A stretch of DNA of 64,000 nt from an uncultured Pelagibacteraceae bacterium (GCA_902571915.1 CACGDY010000001.1:248001-312000), one strand, 5' to 3'; shown: positions 33,802 to 44,105, numbered from the stretch's first letter. Numbers and translations: made by a program. The notes: generated from the letters alone by a model not told the origin.

Positions 33802-34202
33802 AAGTTTTTTATAGCCCAAAAAATAATCCAAGAGTAATAATAATTCAGAAACTGTATGGAAAATTTTTTAATGACGATGAAAAAATAGATTTTCCCAAAC
33901 ACAGATTCAAAAAATTTATAAAAGATATTGTTTCAGGAACTATTGAGCGAAATGAAATCATACTTGAGACTTTAGATGATAATTTAGGAAAAGAAATTCA
34001 ATTTGATAATTTAGATAAATTGTTTCAAGTCATTTTAAAATCTGCTACTTATGAACTTTTATACAAACCAAATGTCTCTATTAAGATAATAATAAAAGAA
34101 TATCTTAATGCCTCTAATTTTTTTTTAAATAATTCACAAACCAAATATCTAAATGCTTTACTAGATAATATTGCAAAAAAAATAAGAATAGATAATGCAT
34201 GA
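33798..34202 (+). CDS. nusB: transcription antitermination factor NusB
   Basis: NusB-like helical protein in ribH-nusB-thiL context. Confidence 0.85.
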   Translation: MKVFYSPKNNPRVIIIQKLYGKFFNDDEKIDFPKHRFKKFIKDIVSGTIERNEIILETLDDNLGKEIQFDNLDKLFQVILKSATYELLYKPNVSIKIIIKEYLNASNFFLNNSQTKYLNALLDNIAKKIRIDNA

Positions 34203-35154
34203 ATTTGATCTTATAAATAGATATTTTTCTAAGTTATCATTGAAAAATAAAAGTTCTTTAAAACTAAATGATGATGTTTTTTTTGATAAATCTAAAAATT
34301 TAGTTGTTTCAGTAGACACTTACGTAGAAGGAACTCATTTTATTAATTTTAAACATCCTAATCTTGTAATAAAAAAGATTCTAAGGTCATCAATTTCTGA
34401 TTTAATATGTAAAGGTGTAAATCCAAAATATTATTTTATATCAGGTTCCGGTAATAAATCCTCGTTTACAAAAAAAAATGTTAGAATAATTTCTAATTCA
34501 TTAAAACAAGAACAAAAAAAATTTTTAATATATTTATCAGGGGGTGATACTGTTTTTTCAAATAAGCTAAGTTTTACAATTATAACACTAGGTTATTCTA
34601 AAAAAATAATATTAAGAAATAATGCTAAAATAAATGATGATATATATGTCACCGGTAACTTGGGAGATAGCTTTATCGGTTTAAAAGTTTTAAAAAAAAA
34701 GATTATTTTAAAAAAAAATTTAAAATCTTATTTTATAAAAAAATACTATCACCCAGACTTATATATAAATATAACCAAAAAATTATTAAAATTTGCGAAT
34801 ACCTCAATTGATATTTCTGATGGTTTAATTTCAGACATAGATAAACTTATTAATAAACAAAACCTATCATACAAACTTTATTTAAAAGATATACCAATTT
34901 CAAATAATCTAAAGAATGTAATAAAATTAAGAAAAATTAAAAAATTATCATGTATTTCACAAGGTGATGATTACCAAATACTATTTACAGCTGCACCATC
35001 AAAATCTAGACTAATTAAAAATGTATTTAAAAATTCTGGCATCAAAATTTCAAAAATAGGAAAAATTTATAATAATAAAAAGAAATCTCAAATTATAAAT
35101 GAAAAAAACATTGAAATAAGGCTTAAAAATAAAGGTTATTTTCATAAATTTTAA
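34195..35154 (+). CDS. thiL: thiamine-monophosphate kinase
   Basis: DLINRYF, LNDDVFFD, VVSVDTYVEGTHF, GGDTVFS, NTSIDISDGLISDID. Confidence 0.92.
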   Translation: MHEFDLINRYFSKLSLKNKSSLKLNDDVFFDKSKNLVVSVDTYVEGTHFINFKHPNLVIKKILRSSISDLICKGVNPKYYFISGSGNKSSFTKKNVRIISNSLKQEQKKFLIYLSGGDTVFSNKLSFTIITLGYSKKIILRNNAKINDDIYVTGNLGDSFIGLKVLKKKIILKKNLKSYFIKKYYHPDLYINITKKLLKFANTSIDISDGLISDIDKLINKQNLSYKLYLKDIPISNNLKNVIKLRKIKKLSCISQGDDYQILFTAAPSKSRLIKNVFKNSGIKISKIGKIYNNKKKSQIINEKNIEIRLKNKGYFHKF

Positions 35155-35231
35155 GAAGTTAATCATTGCCTTTTATATCCTTTTTTGTATTGTCCGTTTT
35201 TTAATTTAATAAAAAAATTAACCAAAGTAAT

Positions 35232-37337
35232 ATGAGTTCATCGATAGACAACATTCTTTTATACACAATTGCTGCAGGTTTTTTGTCAATAGTGTATGGA
35301 TATTTTACAGGTAAAAATATTTTAAATTCAAGTGCGGGTAATTCCAAAATGCAAGAAATTGCATCTGCTATTCAAATAGGTGCTAAAGCTTACCTAGCAA
35401 GACAATATAAAACTATTGCAATAGTTGGAATAGTTGTATTAGTTATAGTGAGTATAGCATTTAGCCCTCTTGTTGGACTAGGTTACTTAATTGGCGCAGC
35501 TTTATCAGGTATAGCTGGATATGTTGGTATGTTAGTTTCTGTTCAAGCAAATGTAAGAACAGCAGAAGCTTCTCGCAAAGGTTTGGCTAATGGTTTATCC
35601 GTGGCATTTAAATCTGGTGCTGTAACTGGTATGTTGGTTGCAGGTTTAGCTTTGTTAGCTATAGCTCTTTATTATTATCTATTATTAAAATTTGATATTG
35701 AAGAGAGAGAGGTAGTTAATGCTCTTGTAGCTTTAGGTTTTGGTGCTTCCTTGATATCAATATTTGCAAGGCTGGGCGGTGGAATTTTTACTAAAGGTGC
35801 AGATGTTGGAGCAGATTTGGTTGGAAAAGTTGAAGCTGGTATTCCAGAAGATGATCCAAGAAATCCTGCTGTAATTGCTGATAACGTTGGTGATAATGTT
35901 GGTGATTGTGCGGGAATGGCTGCTGATTTATTCGAAACTTATGCAGTTACAATAGTTGCGACTATGGTTTTATCATCTATATTTTTTCCGGGTGATATTT
36001 CAATGATGATTTACCCTTTAACAATAGGTGGAGCTTGCATTCTAACATCAATATTAGGCACTTTTTTTGTAAAACTTGGATCAAGTAAAAATGTCATGAA
36101 TGCTTTATATAAAGGATTTGTTGTATCAGCTATCGCTTCATTAATAATCCTTTATCCAGTAACTGATTATGTTTTAGGTTTAGATACAACTTTTAAATTA
36201 AATAATATTTCTTTTTCAGGTATGAGTTTATATTATTGTGGTGTAATAGGATTAATAATTACTGGACTATTAATTTGGGTTACCGAGTATTATACTGGAA
36301 CAAATTTTAGACCAGTAAGGAGCGTCGCACAATCTTCGACAACAGGCCATGGAACAAATGTAATTCAAGGTTTAGCTATATCTTTAGAAGCTACTGCCAT
36401 TCCTGCCTTAATCATCGTTTCAGGTATATTGCTCACAAATCATATAGCTGGTCTTTATGGAATAGCAATAGCTGTAACCACTATGTTAGCACTAGCTGGA
36501 ATGGTTGTTGCTTTAGATGCGTATGGCCCAGTAACAGATAACGCAGGAGGAATTGCTGAAATGTCAAAACTACCTAACAAAGTTAGAAAAACTACTGATG
36601 CTTTAGACGCTGTAGGGAATACAACTAAAGCTGTAACAAAAGGTTATGCTATAGGATCTGCTGGATTAGGAGCGTTAGTACTTTTTGCAGCTTACACAGA
36701 GGATATTAAACATTTTTCAAAAGTTGCTGGCTCTAAATTAGAAGGAATTGTTGTAACTTTTGATTTGTCTAATCCATATGTGGTCGTTGGTTTATTAATA
36801 GGAGGAATGTTACCTTATTTATTTGGATCGATGGGTATGCAAGCAGTCGGTAGAGCAGGCGGAGCAGTCGTGATTGAAGTAAGAAGACAATTCAAAAAAT
36901 ACCCTGGTATTATGAAAAGAAAACAAAAACCAGATTACGCAAAATTAGTAGATTTACTAACTGTTGCAGCAATTAAAGAGATGATTATTCCATCATTACT
37001 TCCAGTTTTATCACCAATTGTTTTGTACTTTGTAATTTTTGCAATAGGAGGCCAAGTAGCAGCGTTAGCTTCTGTAGGTGCTATGTTATTAGGAGTTATA
37101 ATTACTGGTTTGTTTGTCGCTGTTTCAATGACTGCTGGTGGAGGTGCTTGGGATAACGCCAAAAAATATATTGAAGATGGAAATCATGGAGGAAAAGGAT
37201 CTGAGGCTCATAAAGCAGCAGTTACAGGAGATACTGTTGGCGACCCCTATAAAGATACTGCTGGACCTGCAGTTAATCCAATGATTAAGATAACCAATAT
37301 AGTAGCTTTATTGTTATTAGCAGTAATAGCTAATTGA
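35232..37337 (+). CDS. hppA: membrane-bound proton-translocating pyrophosphatase (K+-independent type)
   Basis: [50 protein letters not shown] has Lys at the K+-dependence position. Confidence 0.97.
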   Translation: MSSSIDNILLYTIAAGFLSIVYGYFTGKNILNSSAGNSKMQEIASAIQIGAKAYLARQYKTIAIVGIVVLVIVSIAFSPLVGLGYLIGAALSGIAGYVGMLVSVQANVRTAEASRKGLANGLSVAFKSGAVTGMLVAGLALLAIALYYYLLLKFDIEEREVVNALVALGFGASLISIFARLGGGIFTKGADVGADLVGKVEAGIPEDDPRNPAVIADNVGDNVGDCAGMAADLFETYAVTIVATMVLSSIFFPGDISMMIYPLTIGGACILTSILGTFFVKLGSSKNVMNALYKGFVVSAIASLIILYPVTDYVLGLDTTFKLNNISFSGMSLYYCGVIGLIITGLLIWVTEYYTGTNFRPVRSVAQSSTTGHGTNVIQGLAISLEATAIPALIIVSGILLTNHIAGLYGIAIAVTTMLALAGMVVALDAYGPVTDNAGGIAEMSKLPNKVRKTTDALDAVGNTTKAVTKGYAIGSAGLGALVLFAAYTEDIKHFSKVAGSKLEGIVVTFDLSNPYVVVGLLIGGMLPYLFGSMGMQAVGRAGGAVVIEVRRQFKKYPGIMKRKQKPDYAKLVDLLTVAAIKEMIIPSLLPVLSPIVLYFVIFAIGGQVAALASVGAMLLGVIITGLFVAVSMTAGGGAWDNAKKYIEDGNHGGKGSEAHKAAVTGDTVGDPYKDTAGPAVNPMIKITNIVALLLLAVIAN

Positions 37338-37347
37338 TAAGATATAT

Positions 37348-37815
37348 TTAATCTTTAATATTTCTTTTTTTTCCTAATGGATCATCAATTTTTTGTCTAA
37401 GAGAATATAAAAAATTATATACAAAAGATTGTTTTGTATAACTTACTTGTGTGATTTCTTTATCAAATTTTATCTTTTGCATATCTGTTTTATCATAAAA
37501 TTTTTTGCTCAATAAAACGCCTTTATTATCTAACTCTAGAATCAAGACATTATTAACTAAAAGTTTTTTTTTACCAAGTTTTGTAACTTTTGATCCAGTA
37601 GTTTTTCTTTCAATATATATAAACACATCGTTATCAAAAGAACTTTTAGTAGATGGGGGTCCAATTAGTTTTATAATATCATTTTTATTTGAATAATTAA
37701 TCTTTAATTTTTCTTGTTTTTTGTTAAGATTATGTACTCCATGATGCTTAACAACTTTATTAAGTCCGCAGCTTGCTATAAGAAATGAAATTAATATAAT
37801 AAAAATTTTTTTCAT
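37348..37815 (-). CDS. bamE: outer membrane assembly lipoprotein BamE (SmpA/OmlA)
   Basis: Lipoprotein signal [17 protein letters not shown] starting at 37815; KNDIIKLIGPPSTKSSFDNDVFIYIERK. Confidence 0.85.
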   Translation of the reverse strand: MKKIFIILISFLIASCGLNKVVKHHGVHNLNKKQEKLKINYSNKNDIIKLIGPPSTKSSFDNDVFIYIERKTTGSKVTKLGKKKLLVNNVLILELDNKGVLLSKKFYDKTDMQKIKFDKEITQVSYTKQSFVYNFLYSLRQKIDDPLGKKRNIKD

Positions 37816-38281
37816 GGACAACATATATCTAAAACTTTATAATAAATTTATCAAATTAACTACCAATAAATTACTTTACAAAAATCTTCAACAGCAAGAT
37901 ACCTTTTCTGATAGATTAATTTTATTATTAGTTCACTTTGCTTTTTTTCTTAAGATCTTTAAATCTTCTGAAAATTCAAAAATTTTACAAGAGATTTATG
38001 ATTTTTTTTTTAGACAACTTGAATTGAGCATACGCGAAATAGGATATGGTGATCAATCAATAAACAAGAAAATGAAAGAATATATAAATTTGTTTCATTC
38101 GATAGTTTCAGATATTCATTTCTGGGATGATTTAGAAAAAAAAGATAAAGAGAAAAAAATTTCATTTTTTTTAGAAAATTTCAATAAAACTGATAATTTA
38201 GTTGAGTATTTTGATGAATTTGAACAAAATTTAAAAAAAAAAACTTTGAATTCTTATCTAAAAAGTGTAAGTACATTTTAA
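37814..38281 (+). CDS. ubiquinol-cytochrome c chaperone (CBP3-like) family protein
   Basis: [21 protein letters not shown]...[26 protein letters not shown]. Confidence 0.8.
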   Translation: MDNIYLKLYNKFIKLTTNKLLYKNLQQQDTFSDRLILLLVHFAFFLKIFKSSENSKILQEIYDFFFRQLELSIREIGYGDQSINKKMKEYINLFHSIVSDIHFWDDLEKKDKEKKISFFLENFNKTDNLVEYFDEFEQNLKKKTLNSYLKSVSTF

Positions 38282-38283
38282 TT

Positions 38284-38466
38284 ATGGCAGTACCAAAACG
38301 AAAACAAACACCTTCACGAACTGGAATGAGAAGATCAAAAAACATGAAGTTTTCTACTAAAAATGTTATTGAAGATAAAAAATCTGGAGAATATAGACTT
38401 TCTCATCATCTAGACTTAAAAACTGGTATGTATAAAGGTCGTCAAGTTCTAGATCCAAAAGAATAG
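38284..38466 (+). CDS. rpmF: 50S ribosomal protein L32
   Basis: [18 protein letters not shown]. Confidence 0.97.
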   Translation: MAVPKRKQTPSRTGMRRSKNMKFSTKNVIEDKKSGEYRLSHHLDLKTGMYKGRQVLDPKE

Positions 38467-38475
38467 ATATTACAA

Positions 38476-39474
38476 ATGTCAAACGTTGTCAGAATTGCAG
38501 TTGATGCAATGGGAGGTGATGGATCGCCTAAAAAAGTTATAGATGGTATAATTCACAATCATACTCTAAATAAAGATAATTTTTTTCAAATATTTGGAGA
38601 TGAAGAATTAATAAAGCCACTTATAGAAAAAAAGTTAAATCCAAATTTTTTTAAAATAGTGCATACAAAAAATTCAGTTAAAAGTACTGATAGTCCGTTA
38701 GAAGCTGCAAAAAAAGGTAAAAATACTAGTATGTGGTTATCTATTGAAAGTGTTAAAAAAAAAGAGTCTGATATTGTTATTTCTGCTGGAAATACAGGAG
38801 CTTTATTAGTAATAGCCAAATTGAATCTTAAAATGATCGAATCTATAGACAAACCAGCATTGTCTGCTTTGTGGCCTAATAAAAAAGGAATGAGTGTAGT
38901 TTTAGATTTAGGGGCTAATATTGAATGCAATTCAAAAAATTTGACAGATTTTAGTATTATGGGAGCATCTCTTTATAAATCTCTTTATCCTAATGAGAAT
39001 CCAAAAGTAGCATTATTGAATATTGGTTCAGAAGAATTAAAAGGGAATGAAACTATAAAAGAGACATTTCAAATATTGAGTGATAAAAAATTAGAATTTG
39101 ATTTTAAGGGTTATATAGAGGGCAATGAACTCATGAATGGAGAAGTCAATGTTATAGTATCAGATGGTTTTACAGGAAATGTGGCGCTCAAAACAGCAGA
39201 GGGAACTGCTAACTTTATTACACAAGAATTAAAAAAAACTTTAGGTGGAAACTTTATTGGAAAAATTTCCTCTTTATTAAATTTTTCAAATCTTAGTAAA
39301 TTTAAGAAAAGACTTGATCCTAGATTATATAACGGAGCAATTTTTATTGGGTTAGATAGTCCTGTAGTGAAAAGTCATGGTGGTACTGATTATTTTGGTT
39401 TTTCAAATTCATTAAATGTTTGTAATAGAATAGTAAAAGGAAGTTTAATAGAAAAAATAAAGAATAATATTTAA
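38476..39474 (+). CDS. plsX: phosphate acyltransferase PlsX
   Basis: RIAVDAMGGDGSPK, ISAGNTGALL, VVSDGFTGNVALK-like (IVSDGFTGNVALKTAEG). Confidence 0.96.
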   Translation: MSNVVRIAVDAMGGDGSPKKVIDGIIHNHTLNKDNFFQIFGDEELIKPLIEKKLNPNFFKIVHTKNSVKSTDSPLEAAKKGKNTSMWLSIESVKKKESDIVISAGNTGALLVIAKLNLKMIESIDKPALSALWPNKKGMSVVLDLGANIECNSKNLTDFSIMGASLYKSLYPNENPKVALLNIGSEELKGNETIKETFQILSDKKLEFDFKGYIEGNELMNGEVNVIVSDGFTGNVALKTAEGTANFITQELKKTLGGNFIGKISSLLNFSNLSKFKKRLDPRLYNGAIFIGLDSPVVKSHGGTDYFGFSNSLNVCNRIVKGSLIEKIKNNI

Positions 39475-39475
39475 A

Positions 39476-39775
39476 ATGAGAATTAATTTAACTAAAAAAG
39501 ATTTAGTTAACTCTGTATACATGCAATTAGGTTTTTCTAAAAACATAACTGAATATTTGATAAATGATTTTTTTCAATCAATAGAGCAAAATTTAATAAT
39601 TGATAAAAAAATTAAGATCACAAATTTTGGTACTTTTTCATTACGAGAAAAAAAAGATAGAGTTGGAAGAAATCCAAAAACAAAAGAAGAGAAAATAATT
39701 ACCAAAAGAATAGTTGTACTTTTTAAACCCTCTAAAGAATTTAAAAAATTTGTCAATTCAATGGATGATGTATAA
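39476..39775 (+). CDS. ihfA: integration host factor alpha subunit / HU family
   Basis: FGTFSLREKKDRVGRNPKTKEE. Confidence 0.9.
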   Translation: MRINLTKKDLVNSVYMQLGFSKNITEYLINDFFQSIEQNLIIDKKIKITNFGTFSLREKKDRVGRNPKTKEEKIITKRIVVLFKPSKEFKKFVNSMDDV

Positions 39776-40133
39776 AATTAATAGCGCATATAAAACTATA
39801 GGTGAGGTGGTTAAGATTCTTAATATTTATTCAAAGGTTAAATCTCCTATATCTGCTCATACTTTAAGGTATTGGGAAAAAGAGTTTAAACAATTAAGAC
39901 CAAAAAATTTGAATAGTAAAAGAAGATATTATAGTGAAAAAGATGTCGAAATATTAAAAAAAATTGTTTTTTTGTTAAAGGATAAAGGAATGACAATAGC
40001 TGGAGCAAGGAAGATATTAAACGAGAATAAAATAATTAAGCTTGACGAATTATCAGATGACTTTATAAGAAAAGCTAATTTTAAAAACAAAATTACAAAA
40101 ATATCTAGTATAATTAAAACATTAAAAGATTAA
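39768..40133 (+). CDS. MerR family transcriptional regulator
   Basis: IGEVVKILNIYSKVKSPISAHTLRYWEKEFKQLRPKNLNSKRRYYSEKDVEIL; internal ATG at 39768 preferred over 39714. Confidence 0.88.
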   Translation: MYKINSAYKTIGEVVKILNIYSKVKSPISAHTLRYWEKEFKQLRPKNLNSKRRYYSEKDVEILKKIVFLLKDKGMTIAGARKILNENKIIKLDELSDDFIRKANFKNKITKISSIIKTLKD

Positions 40134-40138
40134 AAATA

Positions 40139-40330
40139 ATGGCAAAAAAAACACATATAAAAGTAAGGTTAGTTCCAGAGACACAGCCAGATAGTTCATT
40201 TTTTTATTACGTAAAAAAACCTGCCGGTGGAGAAAAAGCAAAAATTAAATTAAAAGTTAAAAAGTATAATCCAGTTACAAGAAAACATGAAACATTTATT
40301 GAAAAAAAATTACCTCCTCACAGTAAATAA
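40139..40330 (+). CDS. rpmG: 50S ribosomal protein L33
   Basis: MAKKTHIKVRLVPE...FFYYVKK...KKYNPVTRKHETFIEKKL. Confidence 0.85.
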   Translation: MAKKTHIKVRLVPETQPDSSFFYYVKKPAGGEKAKIKLKVKKYNPVTRKHETFIEKKLPPHSK

Positions 40331-40621
40331 TTATTTTTTCTTAAAATTTCTTTTCTCAAAATCTATATAAGCTAAAATCATATTTTTCCATATATTATGA
40401 GTTATTTTAGGGTCAATTTTATTTTTAATTGACTTAGTTTTTATATTACTTAGTATTTTTCTAATTCTTTTTTGATCAACTATTTGGCTTTTTTTGTCTT
40501 TAAGTTTCAAAACTTTTTTTACTAAATTAGTTCTTTTTTTTATAATCTTTAAAAGTTGTATGTCTAATTTGTCTAATTCCAATCTAATCTTATATAATTT
40601 CTTTTTTTTAAATGGCGACAT
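40331..40621 (-). CDS. chorismate mutase (AroQ class, monofunctional)
   Basis: IRLELDKLDIQLLKIIKKRTNLVKKVLKLK. Confidence 0.8.
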   Translation of the reverse strand: MSPFKKKKLYKIRLELDKLDIQLLKIIKKRTNLVKKVLKLKDKKSQIVDQKRIRKILSNIKTKSIKNKIDPKITHNIWKNMILAYIDFEKRNFKKK

Positions 40622-40664
40622 TTATATAATTGGATATTAATAAAATTATTATATTTATCAAAGT

Positions 40665-41672
40665 ATGTATACAACTAATACCAAAATCAATAAACAATTG
40701 TCTAATTGGTTAATCTTTATGTTTATTTCTATTACAATTATGATTATTGTAGGTGGCTTAACTAGACTAACCGACTCAGGTCTTTCAATTACTCAATGGG
40801 AATTTTTTAAGGGTTTTGTTCCCCCTTTAAGCCAAAGTGATTGGGTAAGGTATTTTAATCTATATAAAGAAATACCTGAATATAGATTACAAAATTATAA
40901 TATGACAATGCAAGAATTTAAAATAATTTTTTGGTGGGAATGGGCGCACAGGTTTCTTGGAAGACTGATTGGCGTTAGTTTCTTGATACCTATGATATAT
41001 TTTTCATTCAAAATAAAAATTTCAAAATTATTAAACATATATTTAATTTTCATTTTAATTTGCATTCAAGGTTTTATAGGTTGGTACATGGTAAGTAGTG
41101 GTTTACATACTAGGATAGATGTTAGTCATTTTAGACTATCTGTACATTTACTAATGGCATTTTTAATTTTATCATTAATTTTTTGGAATTTCTTAAAAAC
41201 CAAAGAGATAAAAATCTTTTATAATAAGTTTAATTCAACAATGCCCTTGATTTTTATAATTTTAGTCTTCCTGCAAATTGGGATTGGAGCCTTTGTTTCA
41301 GGAATGGATGCTGGTAAAATTTATAATACATGGCCGTTGATGGGTAAGACATATTTTCCTGACGATAACAATTTTGTAAATCTTTTTAATCTAGCTGCAT
41401 TTAGTGATCCTTCGATAGTTCAATTCATCCACAGAAATTTAGCTTATATTATTGGAATTTTTTATCTTTTTATGTTTTATAAGATTTATAAAGAAAAAAT
41501 TTACGAATTATACAAATCAATAAATTATCTTGGTTTTTTTATGTTACTACAAATTTTATTAGGTATATTAACTCTATTAAATGGTGCGCAAATTTATCTA
41601 GCCGCTATGCACCAGTTGAGCTCAGTTTTCTTAATTAGTTCTTGTATATATCTATTTTATATAAATAAATAA
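40665..41672 (+). CDS. ctaA: heme A synthase (CtaA/COX15)
   Basis: GGLTRLTDSGLSITQWEFFKGFVPPLSQSDW, WEWAHRFLGR, NLAYIIGIFYL. Confidence 0.95.
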   Translation: MYTTNTKINKQLSNWLIFMFISITIMIIVGGLTRLTDSGLSITQWEFFKGFVPPLSQSDWVRYFNLYKEIPEYRLQNYNMTMQEFKIIFWWEWAHRFLGRLIGVSFLIPMIYFSFKIKISKLLNIYLIFILICIQGFIGWYMVSSGLHTRIDVSHFRLSVHLLMAFLILSLIFWNFLKTKEIKIFYNKFNSTMPLIFIILVFLQIGIGAFVSGMDAGKIYNTWPLMGKTYFPDDNNFVNLFNLAAFSDPSIVQFIHRNLAYIIGIFYLFMFYKIYKEKIYELYKSINYLGFFMLLQILLGILTLLNGAQIYLAAMHQLSSVFLISSCIYLFYINK

Positions 41673-43001
41673 TTAACTAACCGCTTTTAATTTTTTTTTA
41701 GAGGATTTGTTAAGAGCTTGATCTAAATCTTCAATAATGTCATCAATGTGCTCTATACCTATACACAATCTTACATAACCTTGTGTAACTCCCGAAGCTG
41801 CAAGTTGTTCTTTATTTAATTGACTATGTGTTGTGCTTGCTGGATGAGTAGCTAAGCTTCTTGCATCACCAATGTTCGCTACATGATAAAACATTTTTAG
41901 TGATTCAATAAATCTTTTACCAGCCTCAATACCACCTTTAAGTTCAATTCCAACCATTGCACCATTTCCTCCATTTAAATATTTTTTTGCTCTATCAGAT
42001 ATTTTCTTTTCATGTTTTGTTGAATAGATTACTTTTGAAACTTTTTCATGTTTAGATAAAAAATCAACCACTTTAGTTGCATTTTCACAGTGTTGTTTCA
42101 TTCTTAATGCGCAAGTCTCTAAACCTTGTATTATTGAAAAAGCATTATCCGGAGCTAAAGATGAGCCTAGATCTCTAAGTAAACAAACTCTAGCTCTTAT
42201 AGCAAAAGGTATATTAGCTCCAGTTAGCTCTGGTACGTCTTTACCCCAAATCGTATCTCCATAGCTAGGATCTGGTTCATTAAACAAAGGTTGTCTTTTA
42301 GGATCAGCAGTCCAATCAAAATTTCCCCCATCTACTATACTGCCCGCAACAGCAGTTCCATGTCCTCCAATATATTTAGTTAGTGAATGAATTGTAATTG
42401 CTGCTCCGTGCTCAATTGGTCTGCAAATTATTGGTGCAGCAGTGTTATCCATAATTAGAGGGATATTATATTTTTTTCCAATATCAGAAACCTCTTGAAT
42501 TGGAAAAACTCTTAAATAAGGATTTGGTAAGGTCTCTCCATAAAAAGCTCGTGTTTTGTCGTCAACTAATTTTTCAAAATTCTTTGGATCGACTGGATCA
42601 GCATATCGAATTTCAATTCCTAGTTTACTCAATGTGTTGGTGAACAAAGATACAGTCCCTCCATATAAATCAGTTGAGCTGACTATATTATCACCTGCTT
42701 GAGCAACATTTAAAATTGCGAATGTTGAAGCAGTTTGACCAGAAGAAACTGTTAAACAAGCTAGACCTCCCTCTAAATCTGCTAACCTTTTTTCTAATAC
42801 ATCATTTGTAGGATTCATAATCCTTGTGTATATGTTTCCAAATTCTTCTAATCTAAAAAGTTTAGCTGCATGTTCTGTGTTATCGAATTGATATGCTGTT
42901 GTCCTATAAATTGGAACAGTCACAGCATTGGTTACAGGATCTTTTCTATATTCACCACCGTGTAAACCAATAGTTTCTGGGTTGTTTCTTTTTTTTTTCA
43001 T
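41673..43001 (-). CDS. metY: O-acetylhomoserine sulfhydrylase (PLP-dependent, MetY-like)
   Basis: HSLTKYIGGHGTAVAGSIVDGG PLP lysine motif; ETLPNPYLRVFPI. Confidence 0.94.
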   Translation of the reverse strand: MKKKRNNPETIGLHGGEYRKDPVTNAVTVPIYRTTAYQFDNTEHAAKLFRLEEFGNIYTRIMNPTNDVLEKRLADLEGGLACLTVSSGQTASTFAILNVAQAGDNIVSSTDLYGGTVSLFTNTLSKLGIEIRYADPVDPKNFEKLVDDKTRAFYGETLPNPYLRVFPIQEVSDIGKKYNIPLIMDNTAAPIICRPIEHGAAITIHSLTKYIGGHGTAVAGSIVDGGNFDWTADPKRQPLFNEPDPSYGDTIWGKDVPELTGANIPFAIRARVCLLRDLGSSLAPDNAFSIIQGLETCALRMKQHCENATKVVDFLSKHEKVSKVIYSTKHEKKISDRAKKYLNGGNGAMVGIELKGGIEAGKRFIESLKMFYHVANIGDARSLATHPASTTHSQLNKEQLAASGVTQGYVRLCIGIEHIDDIIEDLDQALNKSSKKKLKAVS

Positions 43002-43007
43002 TTTATT

Positions 43008-43066
43008 CCTTTTTTAGTGCTTTAACTTTATGTAAGGCGCACAATATAGTTCAAATACCTACCGAC
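43008..43066 (-). ncRNA. SAM-V-type riboswitch, ribosome-binding-site proximal, upstream of metY
   Basis: GTCGGTAGGTATTTGAACTATATTGTGCGCCTTACATAAAGTTAAAGCACTAAAAAAGGA; GTGC/GCAC pseudoknot; 3' strand runs into AAGGA of metY SD. Confidence 0.8.
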
Positions 43067-43081
43067 TATTTAATGAAACTT

Positions 43082-43125
43082 CCTTTTTAGCAGTTTAATG
43101 CCCGCAATAGGATCAAATCGGCAAT
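43082..43125 (-). ncRNA. SAM-II-type riboswitch aptamer, upstream member of tandem
   Basis: ATTGCCGATTTGATCCTATTGCGGGCATTAAACTGCTAAAAAGG closely resembles SAM-II core (TGATTTAACCGTATTGC...GCTAAAAAGG). Confidence 0.78.
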
Positions 43126-43128
43126 TAA

Positions 43129-43156
43129 GTTATAACAAATTAATGTTTTTATTCAA
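43129..43156 (-). promoter_or_regulatory. predicted sigma-70 promoter for metY leader
   Basis: Minus strand TTGAAT-16 nt-TATAAC; expected start falls at the 5' edge of the SAM-II-like aptamer. Confidence 0.45.
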
Positions 43157-43169
43157 ATAAAATATCAAT

Positions 43170-43197
43170 TTGACTTTATATTAATTAATAGTATTAA
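43170..43197 (+). promoter_or_regulatory. predicted sigma-70 promoter for rplM
   Basis: TTGACT-16 nt-TATTAA ending 10 nt before rplM ATG. Confidence 0.4.
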
Positions 43198-43207
43198 TCC
43201 TGGCACA

Positions 43208-43666
43208 ATGTCAAAATTTTTAAAAAAAGGCGAAATTTCATCATCTTGGTATGAAATAGATGCAAAAAACGCAGTAGTTGGTAGATTGGCAACAGTTATT
43301 TCAAAAATTATTCGAGGAAAAAATAAAACAACTTATACACCTCATATGGATGATGGTGACTTTGTAGTTGTAAAGAATATTGAACAAATTAAATTTACTG
43401 GCAAAAAATTTAATAACAAAAAATATTTCAGACATACTGGCTATCCTGGAGGCATTAAGGAGACAACCCCCGAAAAACTACATAAAAATAAACCAGAGGA
43501 AATCTTGAAACTTGCTGTGAAAAGAATGTTGCCTAGTGGTGTATTGGGAAGAAAGCAATTAACTAAACTTAAAATTTATTCAGGAAGCAATCATCCTCAT
43601 GAAGCGCAAAATCCTAAAATAATTGAATTAAATAATCTAAATAAAAAAAATTTAATTAGAAACTGA
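43208..43666 (+). CDS. rplM: 50S ribosomal protein L13
   Basis: WYEIDAKNAVVGRLATVISKIIRGKNKTTYTPHMDDGDFVVV. Confidence 0.97.
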   Translation: MSKFLKKGEISSSWYEIDAKNAVVGRLATVISKIIRGKNKTTYTPHMDDGDFVVVKNIEQIKFTGKKFNNKKYFRHTGYPGGIKETTPEKLHKNKPEEILKLAVKRMLPSGVLGRKQLTKLKIYSGSNHPHEAQNPKIIELNNLNKKNLIRN

Positions 43667-43667
43667 A

Positions 43668-44105
43668 ATGGAAAATATTCAATTAGATAATAAACAAAAA
43701 AAAATTAAATTAGATTTTAAAGACAGCAAATACGCAACTGGAAGAAGAAAAAAGTCGATTGCTAAAGTTTGGTTAAAGAAAGGATCTGGCAAAATTTATG
43801 TAAATGGAAAATTATATAGTGATTATTTTGTTAGTGAAAATCATAAAATGTTAATTACTAGACCTTTTGATTTAATTGATCAGCCTACAAATTATGATGT
43901 TAGATGCAATGTAAAGGGTGGTGGACCAACTGGTCAAGCTGGAGCAATGGTTCATGGAATTTCAAAAGCTTTAGTTCTATTTGATAAAAATCTCAGATCT
44001 ACTTTAAAAACTGAAAAGTTGATAACTCGTGACTCGAGAGCAGTTGAAAGAAAAAAACCAGGAAGAAAAAAAGCACGTAGAAGTTTTCAATTTTCGAAAA
44101 GATAA
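43668..44105 (+). CDS. rpsI: 30S ribosomal protein S9
   Basis: YATGRRKKSIAKVWLKKGSGKIYVNGK ... KKPGRKKARRSFQFSKR. Confidence 0.97.
   Translation: MENIQLDNKQKKIKLDFKDSKYATGRRKKSIAKVWLKKGSGKIYVNGKLYSDYFVSENHKMLITRPFDLIDQPTNYDVRCNVKGGGPTGQAGAMVHGISKALVLFDKNLRSTLKTEKLITRDSRAVERKKPGRKKARRSFQFSKR

Noticed and set aside
38586-38930. 114-aa minus-strand ORF opposite plsX
   Set aside because: Antisense shadow of plsX.
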